Source: Chitinophagaceae bacterium
Lineage (GTDB): Bacteria > Bacteroidota > Bacteroidia > Chitinophagales > Chitinophagaceae
Assembly (NCBI GenBank): GCA_947381435.1
Contig: CANCVE010000029.1
Coordinates: forward strand, 1 to 40,651
Direction of reading: 5' to 3'
Length of the DNA: 40,651 bases
The notes beneath the pieces are model-generated. The model was not told the DNA's origin. It saw only the letters and a program-made list of their open reading frames with translations, and did no database searches. Of the stretch, positions 16,575-24,776 are shown piece after piece. The translations under genes were made by a program, and so were the position numbers. How positions within the stretch are numbered: the first letter of the stretch is position 1; each line of letters starts with the position of its first letter.

Positions 16575-17456
16575 ATGAGAATTGCACACCTAATTTTAAC
16601 GCACGGTAACCCTGAACATCTACATAGATTGATAAAGCGGCTGCAACATAAAAATGCAGACTTCTTTATTCATGTTGATTTAAAAACAGATATCAATCCC
16701 TTTTTGCATTTAGAAAATTTAGGGCAAGTCTACTTTGTCCGCCCAAGGGTTAATGTTTATTGGGGAGGTTACAGTATTGTAGAAGCAACATTGAATGGCA
16801 TTGACTGCCTTTTACAAAACAAACGATACGACTACATTAATTTATTGAGCGGTCAGGATTATCCATTAAAGGATACCTATACTATTCATAAATTTCTTAA
16901 AGACAACCCAGGTAAAGTATTTACTGAGTTTCAGTCTATTGACAACGAATGGACAGAAGCAATCCCAAGAATAAAGAAATATTTTCTAACCGATACGCCA
17001 TTTATTGGCAGTACTTTTTTAGCCAATATCATTTCCACTTTGATGCCTGCAAGAAAGTTACCAAAAGGAATGGTTGGCGTTGGTCGTTCGCAATGGTTTA
17101 CCATGTCTACGCTTCATGCAAATAACTTGGTTGATTATTTACTCGATTACCCAGAAATTCAACAATACTTTAAACACACATGGGGTAGTGACGAATTTTT
17201 CTTTCAGACAATGATTTATAATTCAGATTATAAATCGGATATGGTAAACAACAATCTCCGCTATATAGACTGGTCTGAAGGGAAAGCGAGTCCTAAAACA
17301 TTGACAATAGATGATGCAGATAAGCTTTTAAAAAGTGGGAAACTTTTTGCCAGAAAATTTGACAGTAAAATAGATAGTAAAATATTAGATTATCTGGACG
17401 AGCAAGCAGCAATAGCTGTACGCAATCGCCCGCCAGAAGAAGAAGAGGAAGATTAA
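16575..17456 (+). CDS. Glycosyltransferase family 14 (core-2/I-branching type)
   Basis: A 293-residue protein of the family that includes beta-1,6-N-acetylglucosaminyltransferases and bacterial relatives. The diagnostic pieces are AHLILTHGNPEHLHRLIKRL (residues 4-23), FFIHVDLKTD, VYWGGYSIVEATLNGID, YDYINLLSGQDYPLK and WGSDEFFFQTMI. In bacteria such enzymes often form branches on surface glycans. The last residues are strongly acidic (PPEEEEED). It lies 41 bp after the GT8 gene and 12 bp before the GT2 gene. The exact linkage is not predictable. Confidence 0.88.
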   Translation: MRIAHLILTHGNPEHLHRLIKRLQHKNADFFIHVDLKTDINPFLHLENLGQVYFVRPRVNVYWGGYSIVEATLNGIDCLLQNKRYDYINLLSGQDYPLKDTYTIHKFLKDNPGKVFTEFQSIDNEWTEAIPRIKKYFLTDTPFIGSTFLANIISTLMPARKLPKGMVGVGRSQWFTMSTLHANNLVDYLLDYPEIQQYFKHTWGSDEFFFQTMIYNSDYKSDMVNNNLRYIDWSEGKASPKTLTIDDADKLLKSGKLFARKFDSKIDSKILDYLDEQAAIAVRNRPPEEEEED

Positions 17457-17468
17457 AAAATAGATATA

Positions 17469-18380
17469 GTGAAAAAGGTATCCATCATAACGGTAAATTT
17501 TAATCACAGCCACGTAACCGACGAGCTGCTAGCATCTATTGCTATTAAAAATACGTACACAAACGTGGAGATAATAGTGGTAGACAATGCCAGCATAAAT
17601 AATCCGGTACCAGCTTGGATAACCCAATATCCTCATGTAAAATTTATTAGAAGCGAAGTAAACCTTGGTTTTGCAGGTGGCAATAATCTTGGCATTAATG
17701 CTGCTACAGGCGAGTATTTATTTTTGGTAAATAATGATACAGAATTTACGTATAATCTAATTGAAACATTAGTAGAAACGCTTGACAAATACCCAAAAGT
17801 AGGTATGGTTTCTCCTAAAATATGCTACTTCGATAAGCCCAATATGTTGCAATATGCAGGCTATACCCCAATGGATTATTTTACTGCTAGAAATAGTTGT
17901 ATTGGTCAATTTGAAACGGATAAAGCACAATATGACAACGTAACCGGCGAAACAGGTTTTGCTCATGGTGCTGCCATGATGGTAAAAAAAGAAGCTACAG
18001 ACAAGGCAGGTTTGATGGCAGAAAACTTCTTTTTATATTATGAAGAAATGGACTGGGCCGATAAGATTAAACATGCAGGTTATGAGGTATGGGTAAATAT
18101 GCAAGCGCTTATTTTTCATAAAGAATCAATATCTGTAGGGAAAAAGAGTGCCCTTAAAGAATACTTTATGAACAGAAATAGGATTCTTTACATCCGAAGA
18201 AATGCCACAACATTTCAGAAGTTGGTATTTTATTTTTATTTCATGACGGTGGTTGCGCCTAGAAACATATTCTCCTATTTAAAGAACAAAGAGTTTAGTT
18301 TTATCAGGCAATTGATTAGAGCCATTTGGTGGAACATCAGTAATAGCAGGGATAGTAAGTACCTTGGCTTTAAAAATTAG
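17469..18380 (+). CDS. Glycosyltransferase family 2 (rhamnosyltransferase-like)
   Basis: The 303-residue enzyme starts at GTG 17469 (MKKVSIITVNFNH), 12 bp after the previous stop. GT2 features are the nucleotide-binding strand VSIITVNF, EIIVVDNASINNP, GFAGGNNLGINAATGEYLF and the metal-site region FLVNNDTEF. The region GAAMMVKKEATDKAG and FFLYYEEMDWADKIKHAGY is typical of WbbL-like rhamnosyltransferases. No membrane helix is certain, but the C-terminus (LVFYFYFMTVVAPRNIF) is hydrophobic and may sit at the membrane. It is the last glycosyltransferase of the run; a 183-bp gap with a possible promoter follows. Confidence 0.88.
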   Translation: MKKVSIITVNFNHSHVTDELLASIAIKNTYTNVEIIVVDNASINNPVPAWITQYPHVKFIRSEVNLGFAGGNNLGINAATGEYLFLVNNDTEFTYNLIETLVETLDKYPKVGMVSPKICYFDKPNMLQYAGYTPMDYFTARNSCIGQFETDKAQYDNVTGETGFAHGAAMMVKKEATDKAGLMAENFFLYYEEMDWADKIKHAGYEVWVNMQALIFHKESISVGKKSALKEYFMNRNRILYIRRNATTFQKLVFYFYFMTVVAPRNIFSYLKNKEFSFIRQLIRAIWWNISNSRDSKYLGFKN

Positions 18381-18416
18381 GTATTAGCTTGAAGAAAAAG
18401 TATAACTTTCGTACCT

Positions 18417-18424
18417 TATATTTG
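18417..18424 (+). promoter_or_regulatory. Candidate -7 box TATATTTG before the MBOAT gene
   Basis: TATATTTG followed by AC at 18417-18426 fits the Bacteroidota -7 consensus TAnnTTTG and matches the words before the ppk gene and the small lipoprotein gene. It lies about 140 bp before the MBOAT start. The best upstream TTG (18389-18391) is 25 bp away, a little far. If real, it would give the acylation pair its own promoter. Confidence 0.35.
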
Positions 18425-18563
18425 ACACTTTATATTTAGTAAACGCACTGACAAATAGTACTAACTGCTGCTTTTAATATCCCAAGCCCCCATTTATAGA
18501 GGTATTGGATACAATTAAAAACAGAAAATAAATTGCAAACACCCTTAAATTAATTGAGATAAT

Positions 18564-19994
18564 ATGATTTTTAATTCTGTAGTCTTTGCAATCTTCTATA
18601 TCATTGTCACTGCGCTATATTTTATCCTCGACCACAAATACCGCTGGATACTTCTACTTGCAGCAAGTTGTTATTTCTACATGGCTTTTGTGCCAGTTTA
18701 CATCCTGATATTAGGCTTCACAATTGTAATAGATTACTATGCAGGCATATATCTTGAAAAAACTCTCGACCCAAAAAAACGAAAACAGTTACTCTTCTGT
18801 AGTTTAGCTGCCAATGTTGGCGTCTTGGTTTTCTTTAAATATTACAACTTCTTAAACACAAATCTCTCTATTCTCTTCAATAATTTCAATGCCCATAATC
18901 CGCTCCCTTATCTAACTATTTTATTGCCTATCGGGTTGTCATTCCATACGTTTCAGGCAATGAGCTACACTATAGAGGTTTATAGAGGCAATCAAAAATC
19001 GGAGAAACATTTCGGAATCTATAGTTTATATGTCATGTTTTATCCTCAGTTAGTTGCTGGGCCAATAGAGCGACCTCAAAACATTCTACACCAAATGCAT
19101 GAAAAACATGAATTTGATTATGGCAATATGGTGGATGGATTAAAGCAAATGCTTTGGGGTTTCTTTAAAAAACTAGTCGTTGCCGATCGCCTCTCTATCT
19201 ATGTCAGTTCTATTTTCGATCATGCAGAGATACACAATGGAAGTTCAATAGCTATTGCATGCTTGTTCTTTTCCGTTCAGATTTATTGCGATTTCTCTGG
19301 CTATTCGGATATAGCTATTGGTAGTGCAAAAACGATGGGCTTCGATTTGATGACCAATTTCAGGCGTCCTTATTTTGCAAAATCAATCAACGAATTTTGG
19401 AGTAGGTGGCATATTTCTCTATCTACTTGGTTTCGAGATTATTTATATATCCCACTAGGGGGCAATCGTGTGCCTCAATTAACGCTGTACAGAAATCTTT
19501 TTATTGTATTTCTAATAAGTGGCATTTGGCATGGAGCAAACTATACATTCATCATTTGGGGAGCACTACATGCAGTATTTACCATTATTGGTGTTATTAT
19601 CACTCCTTTTACCAAAGATTTGCACCTAAAATTACACATAAACAAAAAGATTACAGACCTAGCCAGACAACTTTTTATAATAGTACTTGTAACTTTTGCT
19701 TGGATATTTTTTAGGGCTACCTCCATGGACAATGCCTTTACCATTATTAAAAACTTAAAAACAATTGGTCAGCATCCATTTTTGGGTGATAGCATCAGCA
19801 ACTTTGGGCATTGCTTATTAGCTATTTCATTATTATTCATAATAGAATATAAGAAGGAATATCTGCCTTCCAAATACAACTTCTTTCAGCATCCAAACAT
19901 TTATATCAGATGGGGTTCGCTGATATCAATGCTTGCATTGATATTAATTTTTGGCGTATTTAATGGCGGTCAGTTCATTTATTTTCAATTTTAA
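18564..19994 (+). CDS. MBOAT family membrane-bound O-acyltransferase (AlgI-like)
   Basis: The 476-residue protein has many membrane helices and the AlgI/DltB-type core. Signatures are YFYMAFVPVYILIL, LPIGLSFHTFQAMSYTIEVY, YPQLVAGPIERP, FSVQIYCDFSGYSDIAIG, NFRRPYFAKSINEFWSRWHI and LISGIWHGANYTFIIWGALH. His323 in IWHGA is the conserved catalytic histidine. Such proteins carry an acyl group, usually acetyl, across the membrane for transfer to an extracellular polymer. The SGNH-type gene starts 14 bp later, the arrangement seen for alginate and cell-wall O-acetylation, so the two probably acetylate the glycan made by this locus. Confidence 0.92.
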   Translation: MIFNSVVFAIFYIIVTALYFILDHKYRWILLLAASCYFYMAFVPVYILILGFTIVIDYYAGIYLEKTLDPKKRKQLLFCSLAANVGVLVFFKYYNFLNTNLSILFNNFNAHNPLPYLTILLPIGLSFHTFQAMSYTIEVYRGNQKSEKHFGIYSLYVMFYPQLVAGPIERPQNILHQMHEKHEFDYGNMVDGLKQMLWGFFKKLVVADRLSIYVSSIFDHAEIHNGSSIAIACLFFSVQIYCDFSGYSDIAIGSAKTMGFDLMTNFRRPYFAKSINEFWSRWHISLSTWFRDYLYIPLGGNRVPQLTLYRNLFIVFLISGIWHGANYTFIIWGALHAVFTIIGVIITPFTKDLHLKLHINKKITDLARQLFIIVLVTFAWIFFRATSMDNAFTIIKNLKTIGQHPFLGDSISNFGHCLLAISLLFIIEYKKEYLPSKYNFFQHPNIYIRWGSLISMLALILIFGVFNGGQFIYFQF

Positions 19995-20008
19995 CCTTAT
20001 CCATCTCT

Positions 20009-20962
20009 ATGGCACTTTTCCTTAAACGCTTGTTCTTTTTTATTTTGGTCATCATTGCTGCAGATCAGTTAATTGGCTTTTGCCTTCGTACATTATATTT
20101 CAGCCAGCATAAAGGTCAATTTGCACAAACTACTTATGCCGTAGATAGTGCCAATCAGGATATTATCATATTTGGAAGTTCGAGGGCAGTGCGCCATTAT
20201 TCGCCAAGTATTATATCAAAAGCATTTGGAAAATCATGTTACAATGTAGGCAGAGATGGTCAGCAAATTCCTTATTATGCTGCTTTAGAGGATGTAATTT
20301 TTGAGAGAAGAAAGCCTTCAATGGTCATACTAGATATTAATACATGGGAGTTTGTAGAGAATAGTAGCCGTTATGAAAAGTTGTCAATTTTATTACCTTA
20401 TTGTCGCAAACATTCAGAACTTATTAAATACATTCAAATTGATAACCCATTCGAAAAATACAAACTATTTAGTGCAATCTATCCCTATAATTCAACGCTT
20501 TTTATAGCTGCCAACAACAAGATTTTTGAAAATAAGATTCCTTCTGATGAAAATGGGTATGATCCATTAAACAAAAAAATGGATGATGCAGGAATAACAT
20601 TTACCAAAAAGATTTTAGAACAGGCTAAAATAGACAGCGAAAAGAAACATCCAAAACTAGATAGTACTGCTTATGCTTTATACAAACAGTTTCTTCAAAA
20701 ATGTGTAGACGCACATATCCCAACTTTTGTAGTTATTTCTCCTACATTAGCACCTGAAATCCCCAATGAAAGAAAAGACAAACTTTTGTCTATCACTAAA
20801 GAATTTCCGTCCGTTACTTTTTTAGATTACAGTAACAATCCTAATTATAATGATCATTTTGAAAAGTTTGCGGATGTGTTTCACTTAAACAGAGAGGGTT
20901 CTGAAGAATTTACAAGCGAACTCATTAGCAAACTAGGTAAAGTATCTCAACAATTTAAGTAA
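20009..20962 (+). CDS. SGNH-hydrolase-like partner of the MBOAT protein
   Basis: A 317-residue protein with an N-terminal membrane anchor (residues 6-28, FFFILVIIAADQLIGFCLR region) and an extracytoplasmic domain. Block I is IIIFGSSRAVRHYSP with the likely nucleophile Ser57. The C-terminal block DVFHLNREGSEEF has the D-x-x-H pair Asp289/His292. This is the SGNH/GDSL arrangement of AlgJ/AlgX-like and DltD-like O-acetyltransferases. It follows the MBOAT gene by 14 bp. It probably takes the acyl group from the MBOAT protein and puts it on the polysaccharide. An esterase role is the alternative. Confidence 0.72.
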   Translation: MALFLKRLFFFILVIIAADQLIGFCLRTLYFSQHKGQFAQTTYAVDSANQDIIIFGSSRAVRHYSPSIISKAFGKSCYNVGRDGQQIPYYAALEDVIFERRKPSMVILDINTWEFVENSSRYEKLSILLPYCRKHSELIKYIQIDNPFEKYKLFSAIYPYNSTLFIAANNKIFENKIPSDENGYDPLNKKMDDAGITFTKKILEQAKIDSEKKHPKLDSTAYALYKQFLQKCVDAHIPTFVVISPTLAPEIPNERKDKLLSITKEFPSVTFLDYSNNPNYNDHFEKFADVFHLNREGSEEFTSELISKLGKVSQQFK

Positions 20963-21426
20963 GAATATTATAATCACAACTTAATAATAACTTGATTTAT
21001 ACTACTGATTTAAAGAGAAAATAGGTTATTACTTAAGGATATTTTTGCCACAATGCCCAATGTTTTTTACCAAGTATACTAGGAATATGGGTTATTATTA
21101 GAATAGATTAAAATTATAGATACATTAAATTTTAGTGTCCTTTATTTTTTTCCTAGTGCGCTTATCCCCCTCCTAGGTAGAGTTGAAACCCATTTGATAT
21201 AAAACAGCTCTTTATAAAGCCAAGCTCCCAATTTTAACAATTGAATCATCTTTCACGGCCCTTTTAAGATCTTATACGCATCATATAACATCTTATAAAT
21301 GGAGCAGTTTTTTATAAAGTGAGAGCTACCCCACTAATGGCTATTTTTAAAGAACTCGAGTCTGTAAACCAAAGAAGTTATTGCTTACAAGTAAAGAGGG
21401 ATGAAACTAAATTCCTCTATAATATT
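20963..21426. other. Gene-free region between convergent units with a direct repeat
   Basis: This 464-bp AT-rich stretch lies between the end of the polysaccharide locus and the 3' end of the lgt-like gene. It has two related words exactly 100 bp apart: CAGCTCTTTATAAAGCCAAG at 21205 and CAGTTTTTTATAAAGTGAGA at 21305, each ending in AGCTCCC or AGCTACC. ATCTTATA also occurs twice between them. No terminator with a clear T-run and no coding frame were found. Confidence 0.45.
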
Positions 21427-22713
21427 CTAAGTTGTACTAACCATATCCTTCTTTCGCGATACAACAATAAAGAAAATAATTCCAACAATTATCATTACCG
21501 AAGAAATTAGTTCTGCTTGTGTTGGTTGAAATAGAAGACTTTCATAGCGCGTATTGACCCTTATTTTTTCGATTGTAAATCTTTCCAATCCGTTAAAAAT
21601 TAAGTATAGACCAGTTATTTGTCCAGCCTTTTTCAATTTCTTACGAAGCGACCAAAGAATAAAAAACAAAATAGTACAAATCACTGTTTCATATAATGCA
21701 GTAGGATAAACTGGAATTGGCAATTGGTTACAATATTGAGTGCCGTCACAATTTGTAATTCTTACTCCCTCACTAATCACATTGTGTGGGAAATTATAAG
21801 CAAACAACCAATCTGGCAAATGCCAAAATGAAGGAAAAGAAATATGGCGAACAAGGTCCATTGTTTTGTATTGGCTTAAATAAAAATCCATATTATGCCC
21901 CATTTGCATTCTAAAGTCGGTTTCTGTAGCAGGAATTACTTTACCCAAAGAAGAAGAAATATAGCTACTATTTAGAATGCCCCAATCGCCATCTCCACTT
22001 ATTTGACAGCCAATTCTACCAATTGCATAGCCTAACATCAATGCTGGAGAAAAAGAGTCTGCAAGATGAATGACCACTATTTTATACTTTTTAGCATAAA
22101 AAGCAATAGCCAAACCTGCACAAATTAAACCTCCGTAAAAGGTTAGCCCACTAAAAGAAATTAATGCTTCAATAGGATTCTTCACAAAATCATTCCAGTT
22201 TTCCAAGTTGTGAAAAACCTTTGCTCCAGCAAAACCAAATATTGCCGCATAAATAACTAAATCTCCTACACGGTCACTTGGCCAAATACGAATTACCCTT
22301 TCTTCGGGCAATGCTAGTTTCTCTTTGTTTTTTTCCCACCATTTCATTCCTACAAAAACGGCTGCAACCAATACCCCTACAGGCAAATTTCCTTTAGTTG
22401 ATAATATAAAAGATTGTGGATCAGAAAGTGCATTACTCATCATAAAAGCACCAATTATTTTATATCCAAACAAAAAACCGATAACCCCATTTAGAATTAA
22501 ATCAATTAAAGATGCTGGAGCACCAACTAAAATTTTTTCTTCGGTATAGGAGAGAAAACCATCTCCTTGTTTACGTTTAAGTTCTAATGTAACGATACCG
22601 GCTGAAGCCAAAAAACAAATTGCAACAAAAAAACCAAATGTATTTACTAATCTAAGGAAGGTGAGGTCAACGCCAAACCAGTCTTTAAAAGCATAATATA
22701 AGTTTGGGTACAT
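21427..22713 (-). CDS. lgt: Prolipoprotein diacylglyceryl transferase family protein (Bacteroidota type)
   Basis: The 428-residue membrane protein should attach diacylglycerol from phosphatidylglycerol to the lipobox cysteine of prolipoproteins. Family features are GAKVFHNLENW, SFSGLTFYGGLICAGLAI, SFSPALMLGYAIGRIGCQIS followed by GDGDWG, and VYPTALYETVICTILFFIL near the C-terminus. It is longer than the roughly 290-residue E. coli enzyme, with an insert after GDGDWG (about residues 236-295). The classic GRxGNFxNxE motif is altered to GRIGCQISGDGDWG, which is usual for one Bacteroidota branch as far as I recall. It is a single gene, preceded by the terminator of the bacilliredoxin gene. Confidence 0.8.
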   Translation of the reverse strand: MYPNLYYAFKDWFGVDLTFLRLVNTFGFFVAICFLASAGIVTLELKRKQGDGFLSYTEEKILVGAPASLIDLILNGVIGFLFGYKIIGAFMMSNALSDPQSFILSTKGNLPVGVLVAAVFVGMKWWEKNKEKLALPEERVIRIWPSDRVGDLVIYAAIFGFAGAKVFHNLENWNDFVKNPIEALISFSGLTFYGGLICAGLAIAFYAKKYKIVVIHLADSFSPALMLGYAIGRIGCQISGDGDWGILNSSYISSSLGKVIPATETDFRMQMGHNMDFYLSQYKTMDLVRHISFPSFWHLPDWLFAYNFPHNVISEGVRITNCDGTQYCNQLPIPVYPTALYETVICTILFFILWSLRKKLKKAGQITGLYLIFNGLERFTIEKIRVNTRYESLLFQPTQAELISSVMIIVGIIFFIVVSRKKDMVSTT

Positions 22714-22812
22714 ATTAAGTTAGTTATAAAATTAAAACTGGGTTATTTAGAAAGGCTGCAATGTTAACCAATAAAGTGTTTACGACAGCAAATGTATTTG
22801 TTATTATAAATC

Positions 22813-22844
22813 AAAAAAGCCTCACTAAGAAAGTGAAGCTTTTA
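22813..22844 (-). terminator. Terminator of the bacilliredoxin gene
   Basis: Read on the minus strand, AAAAGCTTCACT and AGTGAGGCTTTT form a 12-pair stem (one G-U) around the loop TTCTT, with a run of six T at its end. It lies 65 bp past the stop of the 22909-23325 gene. Confidence 0.8.
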
Positions 22845-22908
22845 AATATTTGCTATCAGTCGTAAAAAATGTAATCAGTTATATTAATTACTGACTGGCG
22901 AACTAAGA

Positions 22909-23325
22909 TTAATTACAGTATTTATCAAATTCTGCAATCAAATGATGCGCAATTGCTTGTGCAGGACGACCTTCTATTTGATGACGCTCTACCATACTCA
23001 CCAATTCTCCGTCTTTAAACAAAGCAATTGCTGGAGAAGAAGGAGGATAAGGAAATAATAACTCACGTACTTTTTTAACTGCATCTACGTCAAAGCCTGC
23101 AAAGCTCGTTGCTAAATGATCTGGTTTTTTTGTAGCATTATTAATGGCCATCAAAACACCTGGTCTACAAGCTCCTGCAGCGCAACCACACACAGAATTA
23201 ATAACAACCAAAGTAGTTCCTTCTTTACCAATTGTCTCTGAAACGGATGCAGAGGTATTCATATCCTCAAAACCATTTTCTGTTAACTCTGCCTTCATTG
23301 GCAACACTATTTCTGCTGGATACAT
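22909..23325 (-). CDS. Bacilliredoxin, BrxA/BrxB (YphP/YqiW) family
   Basis: The 138-residue thioredoxin-fold protein removes bacillithiol from oxidised protein cysteines. The active-site motif is NSVCGCAAGACRPG, with the CGC cysteines at 46 and 48 and an extra cysteine at 53. MYPAEIVLPMKAELTENGFE is the standard family N-terminus, and PYPPSSPAIALFKDGELV and ERHQIEGRPAQAIAHHL complete the fold. The length is normal. It is transcribed divergently from hsp20 and has its own terminator. Together with the YtxJ-like gene about 3 kb away it points to bacillithiol as the main low-molecular-weight thiol. Confidence 0.92.
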   Translation of the reverse strand: MYPAEIVLPMKAELTENGFEDMNTSASVSETIGKEGTTLVVINSVCGCAAGACRPGVLMAINNATKKPDHLATSFAGFDVDAVKKVRELLFPYPPSSPAIALFKDGELVSMVERHQIEGRPAQAIAHHLIAEFDKYCN

Positions 23326-23401
23326 ATTAATTAATTTAAATTGAAATGCAAAATTAAAGAAAAGGATACTATATTATTGAATGTAAAAAAGGTCAATTCG
23401 C

Positions 23402-23434
23402 CTTTTTTCGACTATCGAAAAAGACAAATCGTCT
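23402..23434. promoter_or_regulatory. Two adjacent palindromes between brx and hsp20
   Basis: CTTTTTTCGA and TCGAAAAAG (23402-23423) form an inverted repeat around CTA. It is followed directly by AAGACAAATCGTCTT, a second inverted repeat with 5-bp arms. The pair lies in the 230-bp divergent region, so it could be an operator, a terminator-like element in the hsp20 leader, or chance. Confidence 0.3.
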
Positions 23435-23555
23435 TCTAAAGGTCGCAATTGCTGCCATAATGTCTTTATATAAATTACTTTCTTGCCTTTGGAATACGTT
23501 TTGAGAAATAATAAATCATAAAACAATTATTTATAAACAATAAAATTTAAAGATT

Positions 23556-23987
23556 ATGACACTAGTAAAGCACAGCAGTCCAAGAATCATCAATGATTTA
23601 TTTGATGAAGTATTCAACCGTTTTCCAGCTACATGGGGAAACGATAGTCATCCACAAAAAGTATTTCCTGCAGTTAACATTATTGAAGCAAATGATGCCT
23701 ATCAATTAGAGCTAAATGCAGCTGGATTAAACAAGGAAGACTTCAAAATTAATGCTGAAAATGACTTGTTGACTATCATCTATGAAAGAAAAGAGGAAGC
23801 CGAAAAGAAAGAAGGAAAAACAATCAGAAAAGAATTTACACAACAAAGTTTTAAGCGCAGCTTTGGATTAGACGAAAAAATTAATGTTGAGGGAATTACT
23901 GCCAAGTACGAAAATGGCCTACTCAAACTTCACCTCCCTAAAAAAGAGGAAGTTAAAGTATCTCCTAAGGAAATTAGTATTTTATAA
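23556..23987 (+). CDS. Small heat-shock protein, Hsp20/alpha-crystallin family
   Basis: A 143-residue ATP-independent chaperone that holds unfolding proteins. The start MTLVKHSSPRIINDLFDEVF is the usual short N-terminal helix. The alpha-crystallin domain runs from about residue 38 (PAVNIIEANDAYQLELNAAG) through FKINAENDLLTI and FTQQSFKRSFGLDEKIN to KYENGLLKLHLPKKEE. The C-terminal ISIL is the I-x-I/L oligomerisation motif. It is a single gene with a strong terminator 35 bp after its stop. Confidence 0.95.
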   Translation: MTLVKHSSPRIINDLFDEVFNRFPATWGNDSHPQKVFPAVNIIEANDAYQLELNAAGLNKEDFKINAENDLLTIIYERKEEAEKKEGKTIRKEFTQQSFKRSFGLDEKINVEGITAKYENGLLKLHLPKKEEVKVSPKEISIL

Positions 23988-24021
23988 TTAGTGTTGGCAG
24001 GTTTAGTTTAGTTTGAATTAG

Positions 24022-24048
24022 CCCCATGTTTTTACATGGGGTTTCTTT
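24022..24048 (+). terminator. Terminator of hsp20
   Basis: CCCCATGT and ACATGGGG form a perfect 8-pair stem with loop TTTT, followed by TTTCTTT. It is placed between two convergent genes and may act for hsp20 mainly. Confidence 0.85.
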
Positions 24049-24072
24049 ATTAATATTGAAATTAATAAGAAG

Positions 24073-24699
24073 TTATTCTAATCCACCAAAATGAGGATGT
24101 GTAATTGCTTCCAAAAAAATTAGAACCACCTCAGGTTTTAAAATTACTGAGAAGATAATTCCAAATATAGCACCCCAAAGATGGGCATCATGATTAATTG
24201 AGTCTCCACCTTTTCTACTCATATAAATGGTATAACTCAAATACATAACTGCATAAATTATAGCGGGAACTGGCAAAACAAATACATATAAAGTACTCCA
24301 GGGCATTAGTAAAATCATGGAAAAAACAATTGCCGAAACAGCACCAGAAGCACCAAGACTTCTATAATGATAATTATTTCTGTTCTTAATATAACTTGGT
24401 ATTTGGCTCACAATTAATGCCCCTAAGTAAAGGACTATATACCATATTTTACCCAAACCCAAATAGTCATTGTAGGCCGCTTCCCAATTGTTTCCAAAAA
24501 AATATAGGGTAAACATATTGAAAGCCAAGTGTTGAATATCAGCATGAATAAACCCTGAAGAAATAAATCTATACCATTGATTATCTCTTGTAATTGCAGG
24601 TGGATAAAAGATAAATTCATCAATCAATTTTTCATTTGAAAAAGCGAAAAAGGAAATAATACAGGTTATTGCAACAATAAACAATGTAATCGTGATCAT
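24073..24699 (-). CDS. Rhomboid family intramembrane serine protease
   Basis: The 208-residue protein has about six membrane helices. The catalytic serine is in SLGASGAVSAI (Ser118) and the histidine in HDAHLWGAIFG (His173), giving the rhomboid Ser-His dyad. The conserved SGFIHADIQHLAFNMFTLYF precedes them, with the H-x3-N type stabilising residues His57 and Asn61. It should cut transmembrane segments of other proteins; the substrates are unknown. The short form without extra domains is typical for bacteria. It is convergent with hsp20 and follows the DUF6089-like gene, from which a terminator separates it. Confidence 0.92.
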   Translation of the reverse strand: MITITLFIVAITCIISFFAFSNEKLIDEFIFYPPAITRDNQWYRFISSGFIHADIQHLAFNMFTLYFFGNNWEAAYNDYLGLGKIWYIVLYLGALIVSQIPSYIKNRNNYHYRSLGASGAVSAIVFSMILLMPWSTLYVFVLPVPAIIYAVMYLSYTIYMSRKGGDSINHDAHLWGAIFGIIFSVILKPEVVLIFLEAITHPHFGGLE

Positions 24700-24720
24700 A
24701 TAATAAGATTAATTAAAATA

Positions 24721-24755
24721 AAAAAACCGCCTTAAAAAAGTTAAGACGGTTTTAA
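24721..24755 (-). terminator. Terminator of the DUF6089-like barrel gene
   Basis: On the minus strand, AAACCGTCTTAA and TTAAGGCGGTTT make a 12-pair stem with one U-G pair and a short T-rich loop, followed by more T. It begins about 22 bp after the stop at 24777. Confidence 0.8.
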
Positions 24756-24776
24756 ATATTCTGTAGTTAATGTTTA

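Noticed and set aside
18381-18563. Possible small RNA or tRNA in the gap before the MBOAT gene
   Set aside because: No cloverleaf, T-loop or strong terminator could be found; only a promoter-like word is present.
11592-20962. Anti-phage or other defence island
   Set aside because: Every gene here except the 50-residue peptide has polysaccharide-type motifs; no nuclease, helicase or NTPase genes are present.
21319-21510. 63-codon plus-strand frame at the end of the lgt-like gene
   Set aside because: It overlaps the lgt-like coding region antisense and has low-complexity Asn-rich sequence at its end, as expected from an AT-rich shadow.
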